52,722 bases of DNA, taken from contig JAFGNA010000003.1 in the NCBI GenBank assembly GCA_016927245.1, positions 1 through 52,722 on the forward strand. Direction: 5' to 3'. The notes below the pieces were generated by a model that was not told the origin of the DNA, made no database searches, and was given only the letters and a program-made list of their open reading frames with translations. The translations under genes and the position numbers were made by a program. Position 1 is the stretch's first letter, and each line of letters begins with the position of its first letter. Below are positions 1-7,825 of this stretch, in pieces. Origin of the DNA: Candidatus Woesearchaeota archaeon. Lineage in GTDB: Archaea; Nanobdellota; Nanobdellia; Woesearchaeales; WJKR01.

Positions 1-3
1 AAT

Positions 4-34
<31 letters not shown>

Positions 35-36
<2 letters not shown>

Positions 37-874
37 AATAGTTGATTATCACAACTTCATTGATTGATCCTCGGCCTTTTGCATTGCTGTTAATTGACCT
101 TCTTGCTTGGACGATGCTAATCTTGTATTCTTTGTATAATATTTTTATATATTCTGTATCGCTATTGCTTTCCATGACTAAACAGCTTTTTTTATCGAGT
201 TCAACAAAGCTTTTCTTCAGCAATTCTTGTTCCTTTTCAAGGAATTTATCTTTCAAGTATGATGTAAAACTTTTATTTCCTTTTTTACTGTTATCTAGAG
301 GGTAATAGGGCGGGTCAAAGTATACAAAATCTCTTTTTTTTACCTCTTCTACAACTTTTTGAAATGGTCGAGTATTAATGGTTACTCCTTGCAGAAGTTT
401 TGCTGCTTCTCGTAGTGTTTCCTCTTGTACTATGGTTGGGTTCTTGTAATCTCCCATGGGTACGTTGAATTCGCCTTTTCTGTTCTCTCGATATAGTCCA
501 TTAAAGCATGTTCTATTTAAGAAGATGAATCGTGCAGCTCGTTCGAGTGGTGAAAGATCTTTTGGTTGAATACTTCGAACATGGTAAAAATACTCTTTTG
601 GATTTTCAAAGTAGTTTTTTTTATGTTCTTGAAGTTTTTTGATTAGTTCTTCTACTTTATCACGGATGATAAGGTAGGTAGTAATAAGTTCTTCATTCGC
701 GTCTGAGATGAATGCTTCTTTTGGCTTGTATTTTTTCATGATAAAGAAAAAAACGGCTCCGCTGCCAACGAATGGTTCGTGATAACGAGTGATTTTTTCA
801 GGGAAAAGCGGTTCTAGTTGTTCTAGTAATTGGATCTTCCCACCTGCCCATTTGACAAACTTAGGAATTCTCAT
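35..874 (-). CDS. dam: Dam-like adenine-N6 DNA methyltransferase (GATC type, alpha class)
   Basis: About 279 residues. The N-terminus carries FVKWAGGK, the AdoMet-binding motif typical of Dam/DpnM methylases, followed by EPFVGSGA, and the catalytic motif DPPY (YFDPPYYPLD) lies near residue 195, the motif I before motif IV order of the alpha class. Family knowledge predicts methylation of adenine in GATC. The ATG at 874 is chosen because homology starts at RIPKFVKWAGGK; a longer frame upstream would overlap the preceding gene. It lies 5 nt after the gene at 880-1494, so the two are one operon. The region is AT-rich compared with the rest of the window, suggesting acquisition by transfer. Specificity is inferred from family motifs only. 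Confidence 0.88.
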
Positions 875-879
875 ATTAT

Positions 880-1494
880 TCACTCTAAATACCACAACGG
901 ATGCCTTTGTTCCTGATATTTCTTGTGTTTCTTGTTCTCTTTCTCGGTATATTGCACTTTTGGCGGTTGTCCGTTGCACACACTCATGCACATGTTGTCT
1001 ATTTCCTTCGGGCTATCAATAAATTCTCGTACCCATCCTTGGAAGAATAAGGTCTTAGGTTCAAAATTACTTTCTCTCGTGTAATTGAATTCTTGTTCGA
1101 TAAGGAATAATTGCGCGAGTTGTGCTATAATATCTAGGGAGTTAAGGTAATGTTCGAATTTTTCATCCTTGTATTTCTTTATTTCGGTTTCAGGGTCATT
1201 TCCATAGAAAATGTTATCAAAAATGTGTAATAATGGTTCTTTCAATTCTGGTCTAGATCGAACGCGCAAATTTAAATCTATCATCAAACGGAGGTGGTTG
1301 GGCCGAAACTCTCGCTTTCCTTCTTTGATCCAGATTTGAAAATTCTTCTCTAGTTCATATTTGTTTTTTAGTGATTTAGGAAGTTCTGAAGGTCGTAAGA
1401 CGAATACTTCTACGCCATCTTTAGCTCTATGAATGACTTTTTTCTGGTCAAAAGGAAGATCCTTGATGACTCGCAGCATTCTTTGATAGTCCAT
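880..1494 (-). CDS. Unrecognised protein of the methylation locus, candidate restriction endonuclease
   Basis: About 204 residues, charged and mostly helical in appearance, with a Lys/His/Gln-rich C-terminus ending HPLWYLE. I do not recognise the family and see no clear PD-(D/E)xK, HNH or GIY-YIG motif. It sits between and with two GATC-type methylases, the layout of DpnII-like three-gene systems (dpnM, dpnA, dpnB), where the third gene is the endonuclease; it does not resemble DpnII as I know it. ATG 1494 is preferred to TTG 1506 because a TATA-like element at 1521-1532 (minus strand) lies about 30 nt upstream, fitting a leaderless start. An endonuclease role is inference from position; it could also be a control protein. 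Confidence 0.6.
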   Translation of the reverse strand: MDYQRMLRVIKDLPFDQKKVIHRAKDGVEVFVLRPSELPKSLKNKYELEKNFQIWIKEGKREFRPNHLRLMIDLNLRVRSRPELKEPLLHIFDNIFYGNDPETEIKKYKDEKFEHYLNSLDIIAQLAQLFLIEQEFNYTRESNFEPKTLFFQGWVREFIDSPKEIDNMCMSVCNGQPPKVQYTEKENKKHKKYQEQRHPLWYLE

Positions 1495-1506
1495 TTCCTC
1501 TGACAA

Positions 1507-1623
1507 CGTTCGGTGGAGGTGATATATAAATCTTCGCCACTGGTCAAGCCTCGACAGAGGATTTATAAGTATCCGGATTTATCCTCAAAAAGCTCTTAAA
1601 GATTTGACAAGTGAGGTTTGAGC
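1507..1623. promoter_or_regulatory. Divergent promoter region of the methylation locus
   Basis: Two archaeal TATA-like elements face away from each other: GATTTATATATC (minus strand, 1521-1532) for the leftward operon and ATTTATAAG (plus strand, 1561-1569) for the rightward methylase. A GAGG Shine-Dalgarno-like element at 1613-1616 precedes the ATG at 1624 by 7 nt. Confidence 0.6.
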
Positions 1624-2403
1624 ATGGTAGAACCTTATTTCAAAGCACCTGATTTTTATCTGTATCACGGTGATGCTTTACAATTGCTTGATCAGATCAA
1701 GCCAGAGTCGGTTACAACTATTTTTGCTGACCCCCCATACAATTTATCGAACGGCGGCATCTCTTGCAAAGCAGGAAAGATGGTCTCTGTGAATAAGGCT
1801 GACTGGGATAAATCAAAGGGGTTTAGTGAGGACTTCAAATTCACTCTTGCCTGGATACGGAAATGTAAAAAAGTGCTCAAGCCAAATGGAACTATTTGGA
1901 TTTCTGGAACGCCACATAACATTTACCAAGTCGGCTTTGCACTACAAGGCGCAGGCTTCAAGATCCTGAATGAGATTATCTGGTACAAGCCAAATGCTCC
2001 TCCGAATTTGTCTTGTCGTTACTTTGCCCATGCTCACGAAACGATTCTATGGGCAAGAAAAGATCCAAAAGCAAAACACATATTTAATTATGATATCATG
2101 AAAGAATATGATGACAAATTCACTCCCTCAGGAAAACAGATGCGTAGTCTTTGGCATATTCCTATTACTCCTCAAACCGAGAAGACTCATGGAAAACATC
2201 CGACCCAGAAACCGTTGGAGCTACTCCGAAGGATTATTTTGGCAAGTTCAAATGAAGAAGACATTATTCTCGATCCTTTTAATGGATCTGGTACAACGGG
2301 TGTTGCTGCAAAGATGCTTGGTAGGAAGTACGTTGGTATTGACCAAGAAAAAAACTATTTAGAAATAACAAAGAAACGATTTAAATCGCAATTACTTGTT
2401 TAA
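1624..2403 (+). CDS. dpnA: Beta-class DNA adenine methyltransferase (DpnA/M2.DpnII-like)
   Basis: About 259 residues. The catalytic motif comes first (ADPPYNL, near residue 38) and the AdoMet motif last (DPFNGSGTTGVAA, near residue 218), the order that defines the beta class. THGKHPTQKPLELL before the last motif is typical of this class. In DpnII-type loci this second enzyme methylates the same site, including in single-stranded DNA, and protects incoming DNA; that role is inferred. The ATG at 1624 is preferred to the in-frame TTG at 1618 because GAGG lies 7 nt upstream. Divergent from the Dam-like operon and equally AT-rich, so probably acquired together with it. Confidence 0.85.
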   Translation: MVEPYFKAPDFYLYHGDALQLLDQIKPESVTTIFADPPYNLSNGGISCKAGKMVSVNKADWDKSKGFSEDFKFTLAWIRKCKKVLKPNGTIWISGTPHNIYQVGFALQGAGFKILNEIIWYKPNAPPNLSCRYFAHAHETILWARKDPKAKHIFNYDIMKEYDDKFTPSGKQMRSLWHIPITPQTEKTHGKHPTQKPLELLRRIILASSNEEDIILDPFNGSGTTGVAAKMLGRKYVGIDQEKNYLEITKKRFKSQLLV

Positions 2404-2801
2404 TTTTAATGTTTTTTCCCACTAGTCGCCTCTGCCCGTAACTTCTTTAAATCTTGCATTCCTCTTCAAATGCATGTCTCCTGACTCTGGCGATGAACAA
2501 TCTCTACCCATAGTGTGGCATCATGGTCACCGTGACCTCTGTTAAGAACACAACGTCTTCGTCTGCCATTTCAGCTACAATCAGCAAATCATAGGTAAGT
2601 CATTTCATTTCGTGCGTGCGTCCCTTGCTTAAAAGTAAAGGCAGGGCTCATCCAAGACTACCGCTCTTCGTTCATTCGAGTCATGAAGAGCAGGCTGCAA
2701 ACGTAGTGATGACAAGACAAGCGCTCCTCTTAGGACCGACACCTTTTTATACTCCTTTTGCGCGGAGGGTTCCATCGCTTTTTAGAGGAGGTTGTGGAAC
2801 A
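2404..2801. other. Intergenic segment, transition from AT-rich to GC-rich DNA
   Basis: No convincing gene. Frames here are short and lack a proper start. A TATA-like element (TTTTTATACT, about 2746-2755) and a strong Shine-Dalgarno (GGAGGT, 2787-2792) at the right end belong to the small gene starting at 2802. Composition shifts in this stretch, so it is a likely boundary of the imported methylation locus. Confidence 0.5.
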
Positions 2802-3080
2802 ATGGAAGATAAGACAAGCTTATTCATCGTCGCGATGGTCGGCATCGTTGGTATCATCGGACTCGTCGTCCTCGTCATGGGACTCGGAGTAAGAGCTCCC
2901 GCTGCTGATACGGGCACGCTCGCCGGGGACGCAAGGGCGTACAGGACCTTTTCTACTGGCGAGCCTGGCTGTTATTGCTGTCCGAGCGGCTCCACCGGCT
3001 CATCCTATGACTTATTGAATAGGTGCATCCATGTGAATCCTTGCGGCTGCCCTTCAGACCTCCCTGTGGTGGTGAGGTAG
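2802..3080 (+). CDS. Small membrane-anchored Cys-rich secreted protein
   Basis: A 92-residue protein with a short polar N-terminus (MEDKTS), a single transmembrane segment at about residues 7-31 and an outward, short Cys-rich tail containing CYCCPSG, RC and PCGCP. The ATG at 2802 has GGAGGT nine bases upstream and starts exactly before the membrane anchor, so longer upstream frames are rejected. It belongs to the same general type as the genes at 4903, 5219 and 10105 (N-terminal anchor plus Cys-rich domain), but its Cys spacing differs. Paired cysteines suggest disulfides or metal binding outside the cell; the function is unknown. Confidence 0.65.
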   Translation: MEDKTSLFIVAMVGIVGIIGLVVLVMGLGVRAPAADTGTLAGDARAYRTFSTGEPGCYCCPSGSTGSSYDLLNRCIHVNPCGCPSDLPVVVR

Positions 3081-3178
3081 TGCTCGCCTAGACTGTGCGT
3101 GGTGTCAGTCGTCGTGGTTCTTGCACTGGCCGCCCTTACCAAAAGCCCTATAAGCAAGCACTATCACCCGACCCTTCC

Positions 3179-4660
3179 ATGCCTGCAGCTTACAAGCCAA
3201 AATCTTTGTCCAAGACCCGGTTCATGATAGGCCTGCAGTGCCCTGTCTGGCTGTGGAAGGCGTTCAACGATCCTGACTCGTTACCAGTGGTAGACGCCGC
3301 TACCCAGGCCAAGTTTGATGTCGGCCACGAGGTCGGCGAGCTCGCCCAGCGATTATTCCCAGAAGGAGTGGTGCTCGACCCGTCTGATTATTTCAAGCAC
3401 CTAGACGACACCAAAACAGCAGTCCAGCAACGAAAGACAGTGTTCGAAGGAGGCTTCGCCGTCGAAAAACTCTATGCTAGGCCTGACATCCTCGTCCCTG
3501 TCGAGGAGGACGAGTGGGACGTGTACGAAGTCAAAAGCAGCACCGAGGTCAAAGACCAATACCTTTATGACTTGGCGTTCCAGAAGCACGTGTACGAAAA
3601 AGCAGGGCTGAAGATAAGGAACTGCCATGTCATCCACCTCAATAATGAGTACGTCAAGCAAGGACCCATCAACCCCTATGAACTGCTCTCCATCAGCGAC
3701 GAGACGCAAGCAGTAGAATCATTATTCGAAGAAATACCTGGACTCATAGCCGAGATGTGGCGGATCAAAGCGTTACCCGTCTGCCCAGAACCAGTACTAG
3801 TAGGCCAATGCGAGCCCTACTACGGCTGCCCCGTCCACGACCCATTATACGAAGCCTTGCCAGAGGGCAACGTCTTCGAGCTCTACTACGCCAAAGCCAA
3901 AGCAGCAGAGTTCTACAACGAAGGCATTCACGAGCTCTCGCAACTCCCGCCGGACGCGAGGATCAGTGCGAAGAACCAAGTACAAGTAGCAGCGGCGAGG
4001 ACGGGAAAAACACACGTAGAACCAGAAAGAATAAAGGAATGGCTTTCACGACTACAATACCCTCTTTATTACCTCGACTTCGAAACAGAACGATTCGCCA
4101 TCCCCCGACATGATGGTACCAGGCCGTACGAGCAAGTACCAGTACAATACTCGCTGCACATAGAACGAGAAGACGGCCGCGTAGAGCACCACGAATACCT
4201 CCACGACGAGCCGACAGACGCAAGACCGATAATCGCAGAACAACTAAAAACACTCCTCGGACAACAAGGCAGCATCATAGCGTACAACCAAGGATTCGAG
4301 ATACGCATACTACAATCACTAGCAACGCTCATCCCAGAACACGAACCATGGATAACACCAGCGATTAACCGGTTCGCCGACCTCAGAGAACCATTCAAGA
4401 ACTACCACTACTACTCGCCAAAACAAAGAGGCAGCTGCAGCCTCAAAGACACCATGCCAGCACTACTAGGAAAAAACCACTACGCCTGCCTAGCCATCAA
4501 CGACGGAGAGACCGCACAGATAGAATACATGAGAATAACCTACACGGACGTGCCCGAGGAAGAGAAGCAAAAGGTCAAAAAAGACCTGCTCAAATACTGC
4601 CAATTAGACACGGAAGGCATGGTGTGGATGGTGGAGAGGCTCAGGGAGTTGTTTTCTTGA
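3179..4660 (+). CDS. DUF2779-type nuclease: Cas4/RecB-like domain plus DEDD exonuclease-like domain
   Basis: About 493 residues. The N-terminal half has a PD-(D/E)xK nuclease signature of the Cas4/RecB kind: RPD near residue 102, YEVKSS near 117 and a downstream Gln/Tyr-rich helix. Cysteines LQCP near the N-terminus and GQCEPYYGCP near 220 could bind an iron-sulfur cluster as in Cas4/AddB. The C-terminal half has RNase H-fold exonuclease motifs YLDFET (about 298), AYNQGFE (about 367) and CQLDTEGM (about 480), as in the DUF2779 family. ATG 3179 is chosen since CCTATAAG at 3147-3154 lies about 28 nt upstream, implying a leaderless mRNA. No CRISPR array is nearby; a role in DNA repair or nucleic-acid defence is inference. 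Confidence 0.8.
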   Translation: MPAAYKPKSLSKTRFMIGLQCPVWLWKAFNDPDSLPVVDAATQAKFDVGHEVGELAQRLFPEGVVLDPSDYFKHLDDTKTAVQQRKTVFEGGFAVEKLYARPDILVPVEEDEWDVYEVKSSTEVKDQYLYDLAFQKHVYEKAGLKIRNCHVIHLNNEYVKQGPINPYELLSISDETQAVESLFEEIPGLIAEMWRIKALPVCPEPVLVGQCEPYYGCPVHDPLYEALPEGNVFELYYAKAKAAEFYNEGIHELSQLPPDARISAKNQVQVAAARTGKTHVEPERIKEWLSRLQYPLYYLDFETERFAIPRHDGTRPYEQVPVQYSLHIEREDGRVEHHEYLHDEPTDARPIIAEQLKTLLGQQGSIIAYNQGFEIRILQSLATLIPEHEPWITPAINRFADLREPFKNYHYYSPKQRGSCSLKDTMPALLGKNHYACLAINDGETAQIEYMRITYTDVPEEEKQKVKKDLLKYCQLDTEGMVWMVERLRELFS

Positions 4661-4808
4661 GATGCGGGAACTGGATGTTGGTGCTGATGAAATTGTCCCT
4701 CAAATAGTAGTTCTCGACTATATCGTACTCAATCTTGATTTGGTTGTACTGGCAGTCCAATCCTGCTGCCAACGATACAACCAGAATGAAAATCACTGAG
4801 TACAGCAA
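4641..4808 (-). pseudogene. Small secreted-protein reading frame lacking a normal start codon
   Basis: A 55-codon frame from a TTG at 4808 encodes a hydrophobic signal-like segment (LYSVIFILVVSLAAGLDC) followed by a polar tail ending HLKKTTP. The natural start would be two to three codons upstream, where the frame reads ATA AAG CGA, so a lost ATG (ATG to ATA) is plausible. Its 3' end overlaps the end of the DUF2779 gene by 20 nt. It is either a degenerate gene or one starting at TTG. Composition is more AT-rich than its neighbours. No family recognised. Confidence 0.4.
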
Positions 4809-4902
4809 TCGCTTTATATGAAGAGGGTATTAAAATAGGCTATTTAACCCTTTCTCGCAATGACTACTCTTAAATACCACTTCTTTCCAAGCAAGGACCA
4901 CC

Positions 4903-5160
4903 ATGCGCGCCGGCTGGCTCCTCTCCCTCATCATGGTCTTGGGCATCGTCTTCCTCTTCCTCCTCTTCTTCCACTCCCTGCCCAAGCCTGAGGGGGAATT
5001 CCTCGTGGATTGCGACCGGCTCGGCGGGGTCTGCCAGTCCTCGGACTCCGTGTGCGGGGAGGGCTATGCCAATAGGGGGAGCTGCGTGCGGGGGGGTTGG
5101 GCGCGAGGGGCGGGTATCTGCTGCGTGCCGACGGGCACTGGCCTGACAGGCGGTGCTTGA
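4903..5160 (+). CDS. Membrane-anchored Cys-rich microprotein (CC-x-P family)
   Basis: 85 residues: short basic start, one transmembrane helix at about residues 5-25, then an extracellular domain with the pattern C-x6-C-x6-C-x9-C-x11-CC-x-P (GGVC, GSC, CCVP). The same pattern occurs in the protein at 10105-10359 and, with extra cysteines, in the next gene at 5219. Even cysteine numbers suggest disulfide bonds. TTAAATA at about 4870-4876 lies some 28 nt before the ATG, so the transcript is probably leaderless. No known family was recognised; surface function unknown. Confidence 0.75.
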   Translation: MRAGWLLSLIMVLGIVFLFLLFFHSLPKPEGEFLVDCDRLGGVCQSSDSVCGEGYANRGSCVRGGWARGAGICCVPTGTGLTGGA

Positions 5161-5218
5161 CTGCGGGCCGCTCAGAAAAAGAAGTTTTTTATAGGGGTAA
5201 GGCAAGGGTTTTCTATCT

Positions 5219-5449
5219 ATGGAACGACTCATCCGCTCCGTCATCATCCTCGCCGTCTTGACTTTGTTCGTCTTTGTCCTCGTCACCTCGTTGTTCGATC
5301 GCGTCACGGGTGGCGAGTGCGGCAGGGATTGCGCGTGCAGGGGCGGCGTGTGCGTGGAGCACGGCTGCCCCGCGAACACGACTAGGGACTTCCTTGCTGC
5401 GTGCCCGGGCGAGCCGCTCGTGGTGTGTTGCGTGCCGGCGCAGGGCTAG
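5219..5449 (+). CDS. Membrane-anchored Cys-rich microprotein (CC-x-P family)
   Basis: 76 residues with one transmembrane helix at about 5-25 (SVIILAVLTLFVFVLVTSLF) and a Cys-rich tail: ECGRDCACRGGVC, HGCP, AACP and a final CCVP. It shares GGVC and CC-x-P with its upstream neighbour at 4903 and looks like a tandem, diverged copy. A TATA-like TTTTTATA at 5186-5193 is about 28 nt before the ATG, so each copy has its own promoter. Function unknown; extracellular disulfide-stabilised fold is inferred. Confidence 0.75.
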   Translation: MERLIRSVIILAVLTLFVFVLVTSLFDRVTGGECGRDCACRGGVCVEHGCPANTTRDFLAACPGEPLVVCCVPAQG

Positions 5450-5496
5450 CGCTCTCTCACAAAACCATTATAAACCCTTCTTGCTCGCGCAGGGTG

Positions 5497-5769
5497 ATGT
5501 TCGAGCCGCCCAAGCTCCGTTACGCCGTGCTCTCCTGCGTCGTCTCGGCGTTAGGCTTCTTCTTGTTGTTGTGCTGCCTCTTCCTGCCTGGGCAGTTGCC
5601 TCCTGGTCCGTGGGGCTTCTTCTCGTTCTTCTTCCTCCTGGGCGGCGGCCTTGCCGGGCTGCACGCGTTGCGGACGTTGCCGTATGATCGTGCTTGCGCG
5701 GCCGTCGGCATGGTCTTGGGCTTGGGGCCGTTCGTCGTCGGCCTCGCCTGGTTGTGGTTGCGGGCGTGA
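5497..5769 (+). CDS. Small integral membrane protein
   Basis: 90 residues with three probable transmembrane helices at about 9-30, 38-58 and 67-88 and no catalytic motif. The ATG at 5497 is supported by TTATAAAC at 5468-5475, about 25 nt upstream. The family was not recognised and the neighbours (two Cys-rich anchored proteins before, a soluble protein after) do not fix a role. Confidence 0.6.
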   Translation: MFEPPKLRYAVLSCVVSALGFFLLLCCLFLPGQLPPGPWGFFSFFFLLGGGLAGLHALRTLPYDRACAAVGMVLGLGPFVVGLAWLWLRA

Positions 5770-5846
5770 TGAGAGGCTGGTAGGCCGTGCGGGGGGTGGC
5801 CGCCGTGACCGAAGGGTTCATATATTTTTTCTCGTTCGCTTCGCGT

Positions 5847-6299
5847 ATGGTTGATGGGCTGCTCTTGTATTCGTCCGCCCAGCGGCGGTACGTCGTCCCG
5901 ACGGCTGATGTCCCTTCGTTGCTGGGGGATGTCGCGTCCTACCTCTCCTTGGTGGCTGGTGGCGATGACCGGTTCAGGCGGGGGTCTGTTGTCGTCGAGC
6001 GTGATGGCATCGTTGACTGGTTGCTCCTGCCTCGTCGGGGCGGTGGTCCTTATGGCTTCTCGCTCGAGGACGTGCTCGGCGCTGATGTCAAGGTCTTCGT
6101 GAACAAGCTTCTTGTGGAGCGCGGCCTGCCGCTCCGCGAACTCGACTTCTTTGCGCCGCCGTTCGCCGCCTTGGCGGTGCGGCCGGGCACGACGGCCGTC
6201 ACGACTAGCTATGGTGTCGGCTGGGTGCTGGACACGTTCGGCCTGGAGGCCCTCTTCGAGTCGTATGTGCCGCGGTGGCGCGGGCAGTGGAAGAATTGA
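5847..6299 (+). CDS. Hypothetical soluble protein
   Basis: About 150 residues beginning MVDGLLLYSS. No signal peptide or membrane helix; content is alternating hydrophobic and charged, like a small globular protein. I do not recognise the family. The ATG at 5847 is chosen over an upstream in-frame GTG because a TATA-like CATATATTT (about 5819-5827) lies 25 nt before it. The gene ends just before a convergent pair of zinc-ribbon genes. Confidence 0.6.
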   Translation: MVDGLLLYSSAQRRYVVPTADVPSLLGDVASYLSLVAGGDDRFRRGSVVVERDGIVDWLLLPRRGGGPYGFSLEDVLGADVKVFVNKLLVERGLPLRELDFFAPPFAALAVRPGTTAVTTSYGVGWVLDTFGLEALFESYVPRWRGQWKN

Positions 6300-6314
6300 A
6301 AAGAACAAAACGGT

Positions 6315-6464
6315 TTATTCGTCGCTGTCTGCTGCTTCTCTCGCTCGTGCTTTGTCGAGGCGTTCTTGGCACGCGGGGCAGTACCATCCTTGGTATTCGC
6401 CTTTCTTGTGCACCATGCGCTTCTTGCATGATCGGCAGTAGCTGACGACGTTGTACTCGGCCAT
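6315..6464 (-). CDS. Tiny zinc-ribbon protein
   Basis: 49 residues starting MAEYNVVSYC, with two CxxC knuckles (CRSC and CPAC) separated by a basic loop that ends GWYCPACQERLDK, and an acidic tail. This is a complete one-domain zinc ribbon. It follows the CxxC-x17-CxxC gene at 6467 with a 2-nt gap and is surely co-transcribed with it. Archaeal ribbons of this size usually bind nucleic acid or act as subunits of RNA-polymerase or ribosome factors; the exact role is unknown. Confidence 0.7.
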   Translation of the reverse strand: MAEYNVVSYCRSCKKRMVHKKGEYQGWYCPACQERLDKARAREAADSDE

Positions 6465-6466
6465 TC

Positions 6467-6667
6467 TTAGTACCTGCGAGGTGGTCGGTGCTTTTGGAAG
6501 CAGTCCTTGCAGTACACCGGCCTTCCGTCGGTCGGCTTGAACGGCACTTCGCATTCTTTCCCGCACTCGCTGCAGGTGGCCTTGTGCATCTCTCTCGGCT
6601 CGCGGTTGAACCCGCGGTCGTTATCGCGGAAGCCTCCTCTGAAGCCTCCTTGGTCGTCATATCCCAT
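6467..6667 (-). CDS. CxxC-x17-CxxC zinc-ribbon protein with RGG-like N-terminus
   Basis: 66 residues. The first 25 are rich in Gly, Arg, Phe and Asp (GGFRGGFRDNDRG), like RNA-binding RGG tails. The rest is CSEC, exactly 17 residues (GKECEVPFKPTDGRPVY), then CKDC, matching the CxxC-x17-CxxC domain described for archaea and candidate-phylum bacteria (TIGR04272). First gene of a two-gene operon with the 49-residue ribbon. AGAGGAAA precedes the ATG. A TTATAAA at 6775-6782 on this strand would give a leader of about 80 nt; nearer AT-rich elements are also possible. Nucleic-acid binding is an inference. Confidence 0.75.
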   Translation of the reverse strand: MGYDDQGGFRGGFRDNDRGFNREPREMHKATCSECGKECEVPFKPTDGRPVYCKDCFQKHRPPRRY

Positions 6668-6882
6668 TTTTCGTTTTCCTCTGTTTTCTTTACACGTCCT
6701 CTCAGAATAAGCAGCCTGTCTGGGGCTTGTTTATTGGCTGATACTAACGCCTTTGATAGGGAGAAGCACCTTTGGTTTATAAAGTGAGTGGTTTTTTCTC
6801 TTCTTCGGCGTCCTTGTCCTTTCGTTCGCCGCCACCGAGAAACGCAACATATTTAAATAGAGACACTACTCCTTAGTAGTAT

Positions 6883-7644
6883 ATGGCTCCTGCTATTGTG
6901 ACCGGCGCAGACCGACTCCTCAACCTCATCGACACGAAAGGAGAGCTGCCGCTCGCCAACGCCGCCAAGCACCTCAACATCCCCAAGGACGTGCTCGACG
7001 GCCTCTGCGACACCCTCGAGACAGAAGGCCTCATCGACACCACCTACACCCTCACCGACCGCGTCCTCATCAGCAAGGACGCCAAGCACAACACCGCACG
7101 CCACCTCAAGACGTTCAAGCGGCAGCTCAAAGCCATCACCGGCGACAAGCGCGCCGTCGCCCAAGAAGACCAGCTCAAGCGAAAAGAACAAGAGATCAAC
7201 AAGAAACTCGACGCCCTGCAAGGACAGCTCAAAGACCTCAAGCGGCACGAGCGGCGAAAAGAAGCGGCTGACGAGCAAGAACGCCACCTCAAGGAACACG
7301 AAGCAGGGCTCAAGAAGCTCGAGAAGCAGCTGGCAGAGAAAGCGGACGTCCTCGCAAAGGAACAAGCACTCCTCGCCAAGCGCCTCATCGACCTCGCCTC
7401 GCGAGAAAGCAAAATCGCAAAAGCCCGACGGCAGCTCAGGAAACGAGAAGAAGTGGCACAAGCATGGGAAGAACACCTCGCAGAAACCATCAAAAGCATC
7501 CAGGAACGGCTCGAGACCATGGAAAAGCACAAGCACGCCGTCATCAAGAAGCGCGTCAAGCTCGCCAAGGACGAGGAACAGCTCTGGAGCCTCGTCAGGA
7601 GCCTCTTCACGGAAGGCCACGCACGCGCGCACCAAAAAAAATAA
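6883..7644 (+). CDS. Winged-helix protein with long coiled coil
   Basis: 253 residues. Residues 8-60 resemble a winged helix-turn-helix (LIDTKGELPLANAAKHLNIP, then LCDTLETEGLID). Residues about 100-245 form an extended charged coiled coil rich in Lys, Glu, Arg and Leu. The architecture recalls archaeal proteins that combine an MarR/ArsR-type helix with a coiled coil; whether it binds DNA is not shown. The start is an ATG with TTTAAATAG at 6851-6859, about 28 nt upstream. It is followed by two plus-strand genes that may share its transcript. Confidence 0.7.
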   Translation: MAPAIVTGADRLLNLIDTKGELPLANAAKHLNIPKDVLDGLCDTLETEGLIDTTYTLTDRVLISKDAKHNTARHLKTFKRQLKAITGDKRAVAQEDQLKRKEQEINKKLDALQGQLKDLKRHERRKEAADEQERHLKEHEAGLKKLEKQLAEKADVLAKEQALLAKRLIDLASRESKIAKARRQLRKREEVAQAWEEHLAETIKSIQERLETMEKHKHAVIKKRVKLAKDEEQLWSLVRSLFTEGHARAHQKK

Positions 7645-7669
7645 GAACCCCTCCTCCCAGAGCAGCAGA

Positions 7670-7825
7670 ATGAGCCAGAACAAGGAGCGCCGCCCCACCA
7701 CCGACGGCAACAACCACTTCTTGAAGACGCGTGCCTACTCGCCGATAAGCAGCGCCGCCTTCTCCTTCGACGATGACCCCATCAAGCACTTCCACGACCA
7801 ACGAGTCGAGCAAGAGGAACGATGA
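7670..7825 (+). CDS. 51-residue hydrophilic protein coupled to the half-MFS gene
   Basis: A short gene reading MSQNKERRPT to HDQRVEQEER. It is polar, with no membrane segment, and has good codon usage for this genome. Its TGA (7823-7825) overlaps the ATG at 7822 of the transporter-like gene in an ATGA arrangement, so translation is probably coupled. Spacing from the upstream coiled-coil gene is 25 nt. No family recognised; a partner or regulator of the membrane protein is a guess from coupling. Confidence 0.6.
   Translation: MSQNKERRPTTDGNNHFLKTRAYSPISSAAFSFDDDPIKHFHDQRVEQEER

Noticed and set aside
2404-2615. Minus-strand frame reading YDLLIVAEMADEDVVFLTEV
   Set aside because: Only about 30 codons before a stop, closed upstream by another stop, no start or ribosome binding site. 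It may be a gene remnant, but support is too thin.
3179-4660. Reading the Cas4-like nuclease as part of a CRISPR system
   Set aside because: No cas genes or repeats nearby, and the C-terminal DUF2779 half is typical of stand-alone nucleases.
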